A stretch of 64,000 nucleotides of DNA. Origin: Mercenaria mercenaria (taxonomy: Eukaryota; Mollusca; Bivalvia; Venerida; Veneridae). A model generated the notes under the pieces. It saw nothing but the letters and a program-made list of their open reading frames with translations. It did no database searches and had not been told where the DNA came from. Position 1 is the first letter of the stretch; each line of letters starts with the position of its first letter. A program made the translations under genes and the position numbers. Below, piece after piece: positions 21,901 to 33,219 of the stretch. Where the stretch lies: positions 1-64,000 of the forward strand of contig NW_026460996.1 of NCBI RefSeq assembly GCF_021730395.1, given 5' to 3'.

Positions 21901-22648
21901 CGTAAAATATTATATTTCTTAATATAAATACTGTATTGATATGTTTTAATGAATTATTACGACTTTAAATCTATTGTGCCGAGAGCGGTCAGTTACGCGC
22001 CACCGCACTTATTGTCATGCTCGTTTGTTTACGGTTTTGAAAGCTGTAAACTGTCAAATGATGTTTCATTATTTCTTGCTTATGTTTACTTTTTGTTGAT
22101 TTACATTTTCAGATCTTGATAGCAATAAGCATCTTAATAATAGATCATTATCATTATTAAACCCATCTTTGAAAATCTCTAAATTGTTTTGTCATCCAAA
22201 CCACACTCTCAAAGAAATTACACATCATGTAGCCATGTCGTCCATAAGAAAAGAACAAAGGTGAAACTTCTCGTACACTGGTTTTACATCCGACTTAATT
22301 TTTGTTGTCCCAGAGCACACTTCGTCGCTATTATGATCAGTTTCTGTTTACAGTTTCTGATTTATTGTGGCCGATTATTGTCTGAGACGTCTGTACATTT
22401 GATTTTTATCGAATTCTTGACGACTTGGTTCATATTTCAACATCGTACTTGCTTCACTTCCTGTTCGCCTATATTACAAAATCAAACAACTGTCTTATGT
22501 TTTTTTTCACAAAATGCACACAGAATTACAAAAGAACGAAGGAAAATTATAACAAGAAAATGACTTCTAAATTAACTTCAAATTAACACTAAAATTGCGA
22601 TTTAAAGTCTGCACGTCTGGTCAAAACACGTCGATATTTTGTAACGTT
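21901..22648. other. Intergenic, 3' side of TRIM-like copy B
   Basis: No supported gene. The last 60 bases (from about 22600, GGTCAAAACACGTC) match the start of the 3' flank of copy C, so the duplicated flank is mostly missing here. The long frame at 22189-22563 has no ATG at its start and no domain. Confidence 0.5.
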
Positions 22649-24264
22649 CTACTTCAGTTCATACACTTTCCCTTTGTAGAATTGTCCCACATAGGGTCTG
22701 TTATCAGCACCAGAATGGGTTATGCCTCGGTCATACACGTCTTCTTTTTGTTAACTGATAAATGCCTCCTTCACTTCTTACATAAATAAAACCCTCATCG
22801 TCTACTGTTATACCACGGGGGTGTTTGATATCCTTGTCCTTGTAGATTGCTGTGACCTTGGCATCCAAGATCATACTCACTACACTGTTATTGTTTTGCT
22901 TGTTAAGTAAACCATTCTCTTGTCAGTACTTACAGCTAAAGCAGAAGGAACAGAAGTAAAACATGGTATTGTTTTCAGAACTTTTCCATGCATTTCGATT
23001 ACTTTGATTTCATTGTTACTTGTCACATAGAGGTGTTGTGCAATGCCAGCAACATCGTAAAATAGTTCTTTAGTTGTTATCACGTTACCTTTACTAAGCG
23101 CACCGGACGCTGATACATTCAGAGTGAAAAGATTACTCTGGAATTCTGATAGAAATGATGTCAGTGAAACTATAGACACTTGTGACACTCCAAATAGAAT
23201 CACAGTCCACTTTTATTTCAGATGTTACTTTGCCAGTACTAGTATCTATTATCTTCACCGCTTTATTGGTATTGTCTCCAACAGCAAGGTAATATCTCTG
23301 TACCACTGACATCCCTCCTATATATGGTTTTTTCCATGTCATTGCAAGAGCTTACATCAATCTCTGAAACAAGTTTTGCAGTTAAAATTCTGCATATTTC
23401 AGTTGTGTTTTGCATTATTTTCTCTGTCTGTGCGGACTGTACTAGTTTATATCTTTGTAAATTGCTCACTTCATATAACATATCAAACATTCTGTCAAGC
23501 TTTTCGATTTCCCTTTTCCATCTTTTCATTTTTATGTACAGTTTACATTTTTTTCCATTTTTCATGTTTGTCTCGATGGCATTTTTCATTTTGTTTAGTT
23601 CATCATTAATACTACATCTGTCGGACGCTACTTTTAATGTATCATTGTTATTTTTGTCAATGTCCATTACCTTCTTGTCCATTTCATCCTTAAGTTTGTC
23701 GAAAAACTTGTTTATCTTATCACGCTGCTTTTTGAGCTCTGCTTTTGCTTGATGTTTTATTTTCTCTACTTCAGTTTTTCTTGAATTAATTTTGTCTTTT
23801 CTTTCTTTTAGCACCGTAAGTGTTTCATCGAAGTATTCAGCAAACTGTTTGAATTCCTCGTTGTTTTCTAGATCAACGACAATGTCCGGTACGCGTTCGA
23901 CATTTTGACACAGGCGATGGTTTATAGTGATGCACGCACTACATCCAAGTGTGTCACATGACTGACAAAAGTACTCAGTAACCTTTGTTGGATGTTTAGA
24001 ACACTTTTCTACGCACACATCAAGTACACTTGTTCTCGCTGCATCAACAGGCATATTTTTCTTATCCTGGAGCACATGGTGTTTGAACGCTTTAAATCTT
24101 CCGTGAAGGTTATAACATTGTCCACACAGATATTCTGAACAGTCCACACAGAATCCTTCTGCTTCTATCTGTTTTCCATCACCAACACAGAGTTCACAAT
24201 ATATATCCTTGATTTCGTCCGGTGAGGCAGTTACGGATTTACTGTACTTTTGTGATGTTGCCAT
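22649..24264 (-). pseudogene. TRIM-like copy B: RING-less B-box/coiled-coil/NHL-like pseudogene
   Basis: The conserved start is MATSQKYSKSVTASPDE at 24264, and an open frame runs through both B-boxes (CELC, CVDC, CGQC; CSKH, CQSC, CSAC, NHRLC) and the coiled coil. At the hinge one extra base changes the frame (after SSCNDMEK). Further on there is a deletion of about 14 bases in the propeller (near 23180), a one-base loss near 22905, and a deletion of about 30 bases near 22755. The end KVYELK and stop are still recognisable. With at least four lesions this is a pseudogene, though its first 310 codons are open. The open frame upstream of 24264 is only the end of the foldback transposon. Confidence 0.85.
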
Positions 24265-24754
24265 GTTAATTAAGCAATAATTTATTTCCCATTGCAGTAT
24301 AAAGTAACCTAATCTTTTTTGTTCATGTATAAAGCGGTCTCTTTTTATCAGTCCATGATTTACAGGAACGAAAATGTATATCAGATATATATGGAAGCGT
24401 ATATCGTACATCCTGTTGACGAGTTCATATAGGAAAAACATGTTATGGTATGTCTACTTGCTTCAATAGAACACAGTAAGTCGACATAAATAAGATGACT
24501 TGTCTACATAATATTCCAGTATCGCTACATAAAGTTTTGCGGCATGCTAGTATGTTCTCACCTTTGCTACATATATTATTCCGACATTTTCATAATAAGG
24601 ATATGTCGACATACATCAACACGTCTTCGCGGTTTATATTTTCCCTAATTATGTATATTATAATAGTATTACGACATACATTTTGATAATGTAACCACTT
24701 AAACCATTGCCGAAAAATGTCAAAATAATTGTTTAGGTATACAGTAATTGAACC

Positions 24755-25260
24755 GTCCGTTTTTCAGTCTGTCTGTCTGTCCATCCGTCCGTCCCCACTT
24801 TGCTTTTCCAGAGCATAACTTAAAAACTATTAAGAGATTGACTTCAAACTTTGAATATAAGTAGATGTCGACAAAGAGGAGTACAATATCTAGTAACCAT
24901 AACTCCATCTTAGTATTTTTGAGTTATTCTGAGTTTTGAGTTTTACTTACGCTTTGCTTGTCCGTAGCATAACTCGTGAAGTATGCAAGGGATCGACTTC
25001 AAACTAGGAATATAGATAGATGGCAACAAGGAGGAGTGCAGTACCCAGAAACCATTATTCCAATTTTAGTAACTTGTTTTAGCTCATTTTTACTTTCTCT
25101 TTGATTGTCCGGAGCTTAACTTAAAAACTATGCTAGGGATTAACTTCAATCTTGGAATATAGGTAGATGGCGATGAGAAAGAGTGAAATACCCAGTAACC
25201 ATATCTCTAGCCCCAGTTATTGTTGAGTTATTCCTTTTTTCTTTTTCTTTGTCAATCTAT
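24755..25260. repeat. Tandem block, period about 150 bp, inside the foldback element
   Basis: Three monomers: GCATAACTTAAAAACTAT at 24813, GCATAACTCGTGAAG at 24967 and GCTTAACTTAAAAACTAT at 25114. Each is followed by GACTTCAAACT-like and TAGATG sequence and by CAGTAACCAT. The left edge is CCATCCGTCCGTCC, the same GACGG signature (reversed) that borders the other arrays in this window. Confidence 0.75.
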
Positions 25261-25619
25261 TTTCTTGGTTATTATAGAAGGTCAACCTACAATATTTGAA
25301 TTAAGATTAGAGAATAATTATAATAAAAGAAGTGCAGTGCAGAAGAAATATTTCTCCAGCATAAGTAATTTCATTTTGAACTAAGTTCAGTACAAAATTT
25401 CATGAACTTTACTTTTCCGCTTCTATAAAATATCAATTTAAAAAAGAAATCTGCCATGTAACTGTGGTCTAAGGTGTTGGCTAAAGAACAAATAATGAAC
25501 AAATTTCGGAGGGTGGAGGTTCAAGTACCGGTCGGAACGATATCTATTAAAACAAATGTTCTTCTTTTTACTTAGACAGTGTTATTTAGATGCTCTGGAG
25601 TCATCTGGTCATTTTCACA

Positions 25620-26130
25620 GTGGCATGCGCAAACCCCAGGTTCCTATCTCAAAGGTCAATATCACAGTTGAAAGTCAAATGTCATGTAATCCGGCCATAA
25701 CTTTGACATGAATGGAGCAATCTTGTTTATATTCGGCACGAATGTTAACTTCAGTGACACGGTGTGTCAAGTGCATATCCTAACTTAAAAGTCAATGTCA
25801 CAATTGGGGATCAAATGTCATATCAGATCTTGTCCGGCCCATAACTTTGACTTGCATTGAGGAATCTTGTTTATATTTAGCATGAATGTTTCACTCGATG
25901 AGACGGAGTGTCATGTGCAAAGGTCAAAGGTCGAGGTCACAGTCATATATTTAAAAGGGCGGGCTCGACATATTGCCCGTGGTCATCTAGTTAAGTTATG
26001 TTCCGGACAAACAAAGTGGGGAAGGACGGACAGACGAACTGAGAGAAGTCAATCCCTTGAATAGTTTTTTTAAGTTATGCTCCAGACAGGCAAAGTGGAG
26101 ACGGACAGACAGAGAGACGCACACACGGAC
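25620..26130. repeat. Tandem block, period about 144 bp, inside the foldback element
   Basis: AATCTTGTTTATATT recurs at 25719 and 25863 (144 apart), with CCATAACTTTGACxTG before and CGGxGTGTCAxGTGCA after. The right edge carries CACACGGACGGACGG at about 26120. Near 25918 there are stacked AGGTCA half-sites (AAGGTCAAAGGTCGAGGTCA). Confidence 0.7.
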
Positions 26131-27284
26131 GGACGGTTTAGTTACTATGTTTTGACGTTTCTCCGAAATGGTTTAAGAGGTAAAGTTGTCAAAACGTATG
26201 TCGGAATACTAAGATCATATATATAATTAGGGAAAAGATAAACCGCGATACTCTGTATATATAGCCAAAGCGCGATACACCTTCTCGCAAAAATGTGTTG
26301 ATGTATGTCTACATATCCTTATTATTAAAATGTCGTAATAATATATGTAGCAAAGGTAAGAACATATTAGCATGCCACAAAACTTCAAGTAGCGATACTT
26401 AAATATTATATAGACAAGAGATGTTAATTATGTCGGCATGATGTGTTCTATTGAAGCATGTCGACATACCATAACATGCCTTTCCCTACATGAACACGCC
26501 AGCAGGATGTACGATATACGCTTCCATAGATATACTCGTATTTATTGCTTTAATCAATATTCAATACCTTTCTGCATTCTACTTGATTTGAACCTGTATT
26601 ATATCTACATTTTACTTCCTTGACGATATTGAGTTCAAAATACAAAGGTAGTCATAAAATTTAAGTCACTCTAATACTAGATTTTAGATTTTAAAAAAGA
26701 TATCGCGTTAAGGAAAATAGGAGAACATTTACAAATAGATCTGTGCATGAAATATTTTCTTTCTTTTTCTGTTACTTTCGGTATTGCGATTTATAGAGAC
26801 CTTCTATTTTTGAATTCAATTTGAAACAAATGCTAAATAAATGCACAATACACCACTCATTTGACGTTCAAATAAAGGATACCGGCTAATAAAGACCACG
26901 TTCTGACTCTTCTTAAATGACCTGTATATGCAGGGTTGACAGTGTTTATAATTCCGTATAAATAGGATTGCTTTGTTAAATGCAAAATTTGTAGGACGTT
27001 TGACAAATAAGAAATCCAACATGTTTAACATATACATTTACCAGTATTCTGTGTATTTACGTTAGAGTGAATGCAGTGGCCCGGTGGTAAAACTGACTGA
27101 CTAAGAAACCAGGGTAATGGTAAGGGTCCCATACATGGGTGTTCTATTTTTACACATGACACGTTAAAGAAGCAGGAATGCTTCTGGAATTGGAGTGTCT
27201 TCTTTCTAAAATAAAACTACTTACAATGTTGTAAACGAGTCGCCCGTATGAGTTGTCGATAGCGACTGTAAAGAATCTTAGGCA

Positions 27285-27340
27285 CGCATGCACGTACGCA
27301 CGCACACACGCACGCACGCAAGCACGCACGCACGCATTGT
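27285..27340. repeat. CGCACG simple repeat (copy B flank)
   Basis: Alternating ACGCACGCACAC units in the same place as in the other F5 flanks. Confidence 0.75.
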
Positions 27341-27710
27341 ATTTACGCGTTGATCACAGAGAATCATTTTAGTTATTATCTGATGTCGTTAGCATGACTT
27401 TATAAAAAATGATATTATACACATAAGTTTTAGCGCACCCTCGCTTTCTTGACTGTCTATAACGGCTGTCTATAGCGCATTTGTGAAATTTCTCACACAT
27501 TACAGATATTAATTAGAGATGTCAACACAATGGAATAATGCTATGATATTATGTTACCTATCAAACAAACTTAGACCGCTTAATTACAAATAAATGTTTC
27601 GAATTTACAAAAAACGACGATTTCGATTAAAGGTAGAAAAATTAGAACAAAACAAAGTAGACATCTTATATTGTTGTCTATTGGAGTCAAATTTAAATTT
27701 TGTTGATTAA

Positions 27711-28713
27711 TAGACCATTTATCTGTGAAAAATCCATATGTGTGTAACCTTACACCTTTGCTTCATAAATAAGAATGAAACATTCATCTTACTTTTATTG
27801 ACTTTTTGAATATAAGCAGACGTCGTAAAACGAATAAAAATGGTGTGCTTACATTATTTGATTTTGTTGACATTTTTGTGAACAACATGTGTGAGAAATT
27901 TCAGAAGTTACTGTTAAAATTATGAAAAACTATTTCCAAAAATACCGAGGTGCGTTAAGTTTTGTTTAATATGGCTTTATTTCCCTTTTGACTATTTACA
28001 AGTATCTTATTACCAAAGTATGGCTTTTAATATTTACTAGCTATGAAATCAGGTTACTATTATGCTTCATGTGCTGAGGCCAGGCAAAAAGATATAATAG
28101 GCTTATTATGATAATTGCTTGATCTGGAAAACTGAGTTCGGCTCGGGTGGATTTTGTCATGTCTAATCACAAGGGGCGTGCAAATGCCAAGTGACATACG
28201 GCCTAGCGAAATCCACGAGAGCCGCATACACCATCCCAGATCTAGCTAGTACTATAATGGCCATTTTTACAAATACATCCAACTTGTTTGTTGTTTTGTT
28301 TTCGACCAATGAACATCGAATAGTATTTTATAAGAGTGGGTTTTTTGTCTGTGGTATTCATAAAACAATGTTGTTTAATAACATGAACAATACAGGATTT
28401 TCAGTACAACACGGAAGTGAAATACAAGCCATACCTTTTACATAATTTATTCAAGTACATGTATATAATAAAACCGGAGGTCCTTTAAAGGATGGATTGC
28501 AATTACCCAAAATAATAACCGACTCGGTCTAATTGAGGTTATTAAAAAGATTTTCTTATACTATTAGATAACATTAAAGACTAAGAAAATTAACTGATGA
28601 CACGGGTGGAATATCGAAAAGACAATGGCAGAATTAATGTTTCTGTCGTCACTTTCAAAATAGAACTTGTAGAGAAAAGTTTTAAATATTGTTGATCTAT
28701 TACTTAATTATTG
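27711..28713. other. Intergenic, no gene seen
   Basis: No supported gene. Around 27900-27965 the sequence TATGAAAAAC to GAGGTGCGTTAAGTTT resembles one worn end of the 16463-17048 MITE family. The open frame at 28191-28445 lacks an ATG start and a domain. Confidence 0.4.
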
Positions 28714-29846
28714 ATGATGCCTGGAAATAAACGTAAATCAGAGAGTGTGACATTGTTAAATATGAACTATTTCAAGAAGCTCCGGAAGGAGAACAATGTT
28801 AGTGACTCAGAGACAGTGCGATGTAAAAAGCGAGACAATCTGTGAATGACATTTTTCCTGGACCAGGTACACCTGGGAAAACGGTTACAAATTCAGAATC
28901 CAACCCAGTCACGCCGGATGGCCAAAGGAAATCAGGCATTGATCTAAAATGGAAACAAGCGTTTCCCTGGATGACAGTCTCAGAGAATGGTGATTTAAAT
29001 CATTTTTAAGTAATCCCAAAAATACTGAACGGTCTATTGAATGTATCATATCATATGTATCAAGCGATCAGTTAACGTATTTAAAAAAAAAGTGCAAACT
29101 ATCAATTGTTAACAAATTATAAGAAGACCACTCTTTATATTTCAAATCTGATTCCTTTGGGGAAAAAATATTGGACATGCATACTTAGAAAATAGGGAGG
29201 AAGAGTTGATGACTAACTAGAAATTAAGTTGTCATGGCTTTTACACACAGGGCTACAGTATGTTTTATGTGTTTGTGTCTTTTTTTACATATAAGTTCTT
29301 GAAATTCATTAAAAAAACATTTAGATCTCTTATCATAGCAGTGACGGATCCCTATGGCTATGTAAATAACAAAATTGTTTTAAATTCTTTACTTCAGGCC
29401 AAGGTATGTTGTGTTCAGTATGTGTTTAGCAGCAGAGAAGGCCAAAGAAGTGTGTTCCTGATAGATCTGTGTGGGTTGACATTCCATGTACCTCAATAAG
29501 GCAGTCATCTTTAGTATTTCATAAGGACTGAGACTCACACAAGAAAGCATTGTTATTTGACGTTGCGGAAGCAAAAACAGGTGGTGGGATCGAGGCTTGT
29601 TTTGTGAGGGAAGAACATGTTAACCGTGAGGCAATGACAGTATCTATGACACTTCTTTACTTTCCGTGTAAGGAGGAAATTCCCCACACCACCAAACACA
29701 AACCTTTAGTTGATGTAGCTAAGACATTAGGAGTGGATGTTCTAAATAGTTTGGAGAAGGGGGATAACGCCAAGTACACAAAATTGATAAGTTTACGTTG
29801 TCATTCAGCAAATAAATTCCACAGGAATAGAAGACTGAAACTTTAA
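28714..29846 (+). pseudogene. Remnant of a ZNF862-like / hAT-type zinc-finger gene
   Basis: The sequence opens with ATG and MPGNKRKSESVTLLNMNYFK, then a stop 43 codons in. In the next usable frame it reads TPDGQRKSGIDLKWKQAFPW, the tryptophan-containing lead-in typical of TTF-type zinc-finger proteins related to ZNF862 and hAT transposases. A last open stretch (29550-29846) has CKEEIPHTTKHKPLVDVAKT and LGVDVLNSL, also typical of that group, then loses similarity after DNAKYTK. The zinc-finger core between them is missing. I read it as a decayed copy of a hAT-derived gene or transposon. The match is from memory of the family and is moderate. Confidence 0.55.
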
Positions 29847-30219
29847 TGTGCAGTGCTAAAATTGTGTTGTTTTATGTAAAATAAATAGTGAACATTTTCA
29901 GAAACTTATATAACTGGATAAGTTTACATTGTCATTCAGCACATAAACTCTAGAGGAATTTTTTATGACACATTATCTCTATTTGTTCTTGTTGAGCATG
30001 TAAATGATGCTTATTAAACATTGAAAATAACACTGTGTTTTTCACTCTGAAATGCACCAGAATGCACAAAAATGAATTGTAGTAATACAAAATTTTCTAG
30101 GGGTGACCCTCCATACCCCCCCCCCAGCACGAGGGGGTACCCCTCCCGCACCCACCCCATTGTCGTCCACGCTCTTTTCAAAAATACCCTTCAGCAACAT
30201 GCCTTCAGAAAATCCTGGC
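29847..30219. other. Intergenic, short duplicated phrase and C-rich tract
   Basis: ATAAGTTTACxTTGTCATTCAGCA occurs in pieces at 29786 and 29917, an imperfect direct repeat that spans the end of the preceding remnant. A C-run and CCACCCC-rich stretch lies at 30113-30160. Confidence 0.5.
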
Positions 30220-31130
30220 TAGAACCCTAACAGGGTTTTACATTTTGCAGTGACAAAATTAAGTCCCTTTTACGTTATAATACTGTCAGAACACTTACAT
30301 TATTCATTTATGGCTTTTGGAGGAGATATAATAGATGTTTACTTGGCAATATCAATTTTCAGATGTTTATTTGTTATGCAAGGGCGTGCAGTTGCTTGTG
30401 AGTGCTGACTTAAGTGAGCAAACTTTCAAAATCGAAAGTAGGATATATGTTACCTTACAACTGAGTTTTTATTCTTATGACTTATTCATTTTTGTTGTTA
30501 TAGGTGTCGAGACAAAACAGTTATTGCAAGAACGAATACGCGAAAATCTCTTGACTACTTTCAGAAGAAAGTATTACTTCTCACATTCAATATCTTTCAA
30601 TCCGATAGCAATTAAGATGTTTTTGTTTTAAGCATTATTTTATCGTGGACGACATTATCTCCAGTTTTATTGTAGAGATAACGCATGTTTCAGATGTCAT
30701 GAAACGAAGGTTTCAGATGTCATGAAACGAAGTCTACATGTGCTAACGCTATTCTAGCATAAAATGTGTTAAACGCTCAAAAATGAATTTATTTTATATC
30801 AACGTCATTAAATGATCATGAAATGCGCAGGAATGTCAGCGTAGTTTAATAACGTTGACGTCATTTCCTTTTGAATTACCTGTTATGGGGCCATAATATG
30901 TTTACGCTTTGCCACAAACCACCATATGTAAAAAGGTGTGTTAACAGCGCATGAGCGCGAGAATGTCTTTGTTAACACACGTTTAAAAGACTCCCTAAAA
31001 ACGAAAAAAAAAAAGCAATTTTATGCTAGTATCACGTTTGATGAGGAGGACCTTAATCACATTCTGTTTCTTATGGTATTCTATCTGGTTCAGCAAAAAT
31101 ATGCTATAGATGACTCCTAATTGACAACTG
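30220..31130. repeat. Duplicated noncoding unit U, copy 2 (partial)
   Basis: Aligns with the first 500 bases of the window (GACAAAATTAAGTCCC, AGGGCGTGCA, GAGACAAAACAGTTATTGCA) and further with 42300-42790 (ATCAACGTCAT, CGCTCAAAAATGAAT, TTTACGCTTTG). It lacks the later part seen in the other two copies. Confidence 0.65.
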
Positions 31131-31539
31131 GCTCTAATGATTGAAGACTGATTTATGTACAGGCGCGTAGCTGGGACATTTTTCATAGTACGCAGAGGTA
31201 ATGTCGGGGTCGGGGTATCCTCCCTTTGATTACTTTTTTAATGTGAGAACGCAAATGGTGCATTTTAACGTATATTTGAAGCATAAATATTGCACGAATA
31301 AATTATTCTTTCTCATTTCTTTTAAAGTAAAATGTATTGTTTCACTAGATATTCGTGTAATATCGCACATGTAAACTGTGGTTCAGTTCATGTACATGTG
31401 TGCAGGTATTTATTCAAAACAGATGGTTCGTGGTAACACATTTTCAAAATATTATTATGACTGGATATATCATTCATGGGATATATCTATAAGTATATAT
31501 ACGATAGTTGTTAAAAGGAATTTTGCCATAACTCAAGCT
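31131..31539. other. Intergenic, no gene seen
   Basis: AT-rich spacer without recognisable features. Confidence 0.35.
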
Positions 31540-32050
31540 TTGTCATCCTGTTTCCGCGCTTTACGTATCGTGAAGCGCGAAATGACGATGGCGAAGCGCG
31601 AGATCATGATGGCAAAGTGCGAAATTAAGAAATTTTCAAGGTTTCACCCTTAGCCGTCTCGATTTCACGCTCTGCTTTCTCTGTGGATATGAGAAGCGCG
31701 AGGCCACGACGGCAAAATGGGAGATCGCAAAATTTTAGCAGTTTCGTGCTTCGCCATTCATGTATCACCTGCACATGTTTGCGAAGCGTGAAGAGCAAAA
31801 TAGCGGTGGCGACGCGTGAGATCCCGATGGCGAAGTGCGAAATTAAGAAAATTTTGAGATTTCGTGTTTCGCCATCGTGATCCAACGCTTCGCTTATCAC
31901 CTGTGCATGATGGAGAAGCACAAAACACAAAACTATGTTTCCGGAGCGCAAGACTGCAAAGGCGAAGTGCGAAATTACGGAAAATTCACAATTTGGCGAT
32001 TCGCCATTGCGATCTCGTACTTCACTACTGTGATTTCACGCTAGCAAAAT
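31540..32050. repeat. GCGAAGCGCGAAATT / complement repeat block
   Basis: Short units such as GCGAAGTGCGAAATTA and GGCGAAGCGCGAGATC alternate with their complements (TTTCGTGCTTCGCCATT, GATCTCGTACTTCAC). GC content is higher than the surroundings. Pairs of neighbouring units can form hairpins of 15-20 bp. Three overlapping open frames across it are artefacts of the repeat. Confidence 0.7.
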
Positions 32051-33219
32051 TATATACGAGTAAACTTCAAATAGAACGAACATAGTTATAATGAATTTTT
32101 GGTAAATTTTTGGTTATAAGGAACAATTTAAAATGTCCCTACAATGTAAAATAAAATGGTTATAGCAAACATGGTTATAGAAATTATCGAATATAAGGAA
32201 CATATTTCCATATATATAGCGAACCAAAAATAGTCCTTTTTAAGAAGTGTTATACAAGGCTTGAACATTAGCATTGGGTAGACATTGTACTAACATACTG
32301 ATTCATAAAAGAAATTTTAAAAACATAGCGTGATTGTTAATATATCTCGACGATATTACACTGAAATTTTGATCTGATAACTTTTAAGAATCTTGTTTAA
32401 GGTCTTCTGAAATATAATACATATAATTTAGTTACCTATTATGTTACTGAAATATATGTAATCACCTATAAATTAAGAAGATATTTATCTCACTGTAAAC
32501 TGGATGTCACACACTGTAATATCGTAACAGGTATCAAACCCGAGCAATAAGTGGGTATATTTTTTTGATTTCTATTTGATCTTATTTACTTCAATAATGT
32601 GACCATGGAATAATTGATAATTGCATACATTATAAGATATATCAGATATTTTATGGCGTTTGAAAATAACTTAATAACCATTATGCGTGAAAATTATGTC
32701 TGCAGTAGATATAATATATCCTATTCCAAATTACTTTTAGGCTTGAAAGTCACCATTTTTTTTCTCATTTTTTTGACATTTTGTTATAGTTCTATTATAG
32801 AAGTTTGCCTTTTCAAACCGATAGCATAGACGGACGGGGTATGATTGTAATATTTCACACGTTCAGGATTATTACAAAATAAGTAATCAAATAGTAGGAT
32901 AGACAACGAAATAAATTGCAAAACTGTACCACAATTGTTAAACAGAATATGAAGTAAGCAATGATTTATTTATTTATTTATTTGGGTTTTACGGCGCACT
33001 AACATAGTATAGGTTTGCGTATGGAGCAACTTCCGTTGCATGATATAAACTTCTTATTGCAACGAAAGAGATTAGCCAATTTAATTGTGTATGCTTGCCA
33101 GATTTTCACTACGCAGCTGCGTATCTGCGTAAAAGCAGCTACGCGCCTGATGTATTGAAAGATCTAACAGCAATTCAAGCATTAAATTGAATGATTTTAT
33201 CTTTTTTATGTCTGAAAAT
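32051..33219. other. Intergenic with minor repeats
   Basis: At 32080-32230 ATAGTTATAATGAATTTTTG and related TTATAAGGAACA phrases repeat. At 32967-33040 an (ATTT)n run leads into TTGGGTTTTACGGCGCAC, the start of a common molluscan repeat of which another type lies at 48650. No gene is supported. Confidence 0.45.

Larger units (their letters stand above)
24390..26528. mobile_element. Long-armed foldback element (2139 bp) with GATATA target duplication
   Basis: The left end is TATGGAAGCGTATATCGTAC and the right end is its complement. The arms run about 360-390 bases (24390 to about 24750, and about 26140 to 26528) and match throughout, with some indels. GATATA lies immediately outside both ends (24384-24389 and 26529-26534). 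The undisturbed site is visible upstream of copy C near 37654 (CACATATACTC). The spacer holds two tandem-repeat blocks in opposite orientation. No transposase is seen, so it is non-autonomous. A 6-bp duplication with long arms does not settle the superfamily. Confidence 0.85.
24265..27710. repeat. 5' flank F5 of TRIM-like copy B (duplicated, with 2.1-kb insertion)
   Basis: Apart from the insertion at 24390-26528, this aligns with 7669-8965 and 37491-38840. It shares TTTGAACCTGTATTATATCT-like sequence just past the insertion, AAATAAAGGATACCGGCTAA (also at 38032), the SINE-like segment near 27070-27240, and the CGCACG run at 27285-27340. Confidence 0.7.

Noticed and set aside
22189-22563. 124-codon open frame on the plus strand
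   Set aside because: It begins at a TTG, not an ATG, has no recognisable domain, and lies in a generic AT-rich spacer.
24265-24441. 59-residue N-terminal extension of copy B
   Set aside because: The extension reads partly through the end of the foldback transposon and is absent in the other copies; MATS at 24264 is the shared start.
28191-28445. 84-codon frame as a small host gene
   Set aside because: It starts at GTG, shows no domain, and has no neighbour context that supports it.
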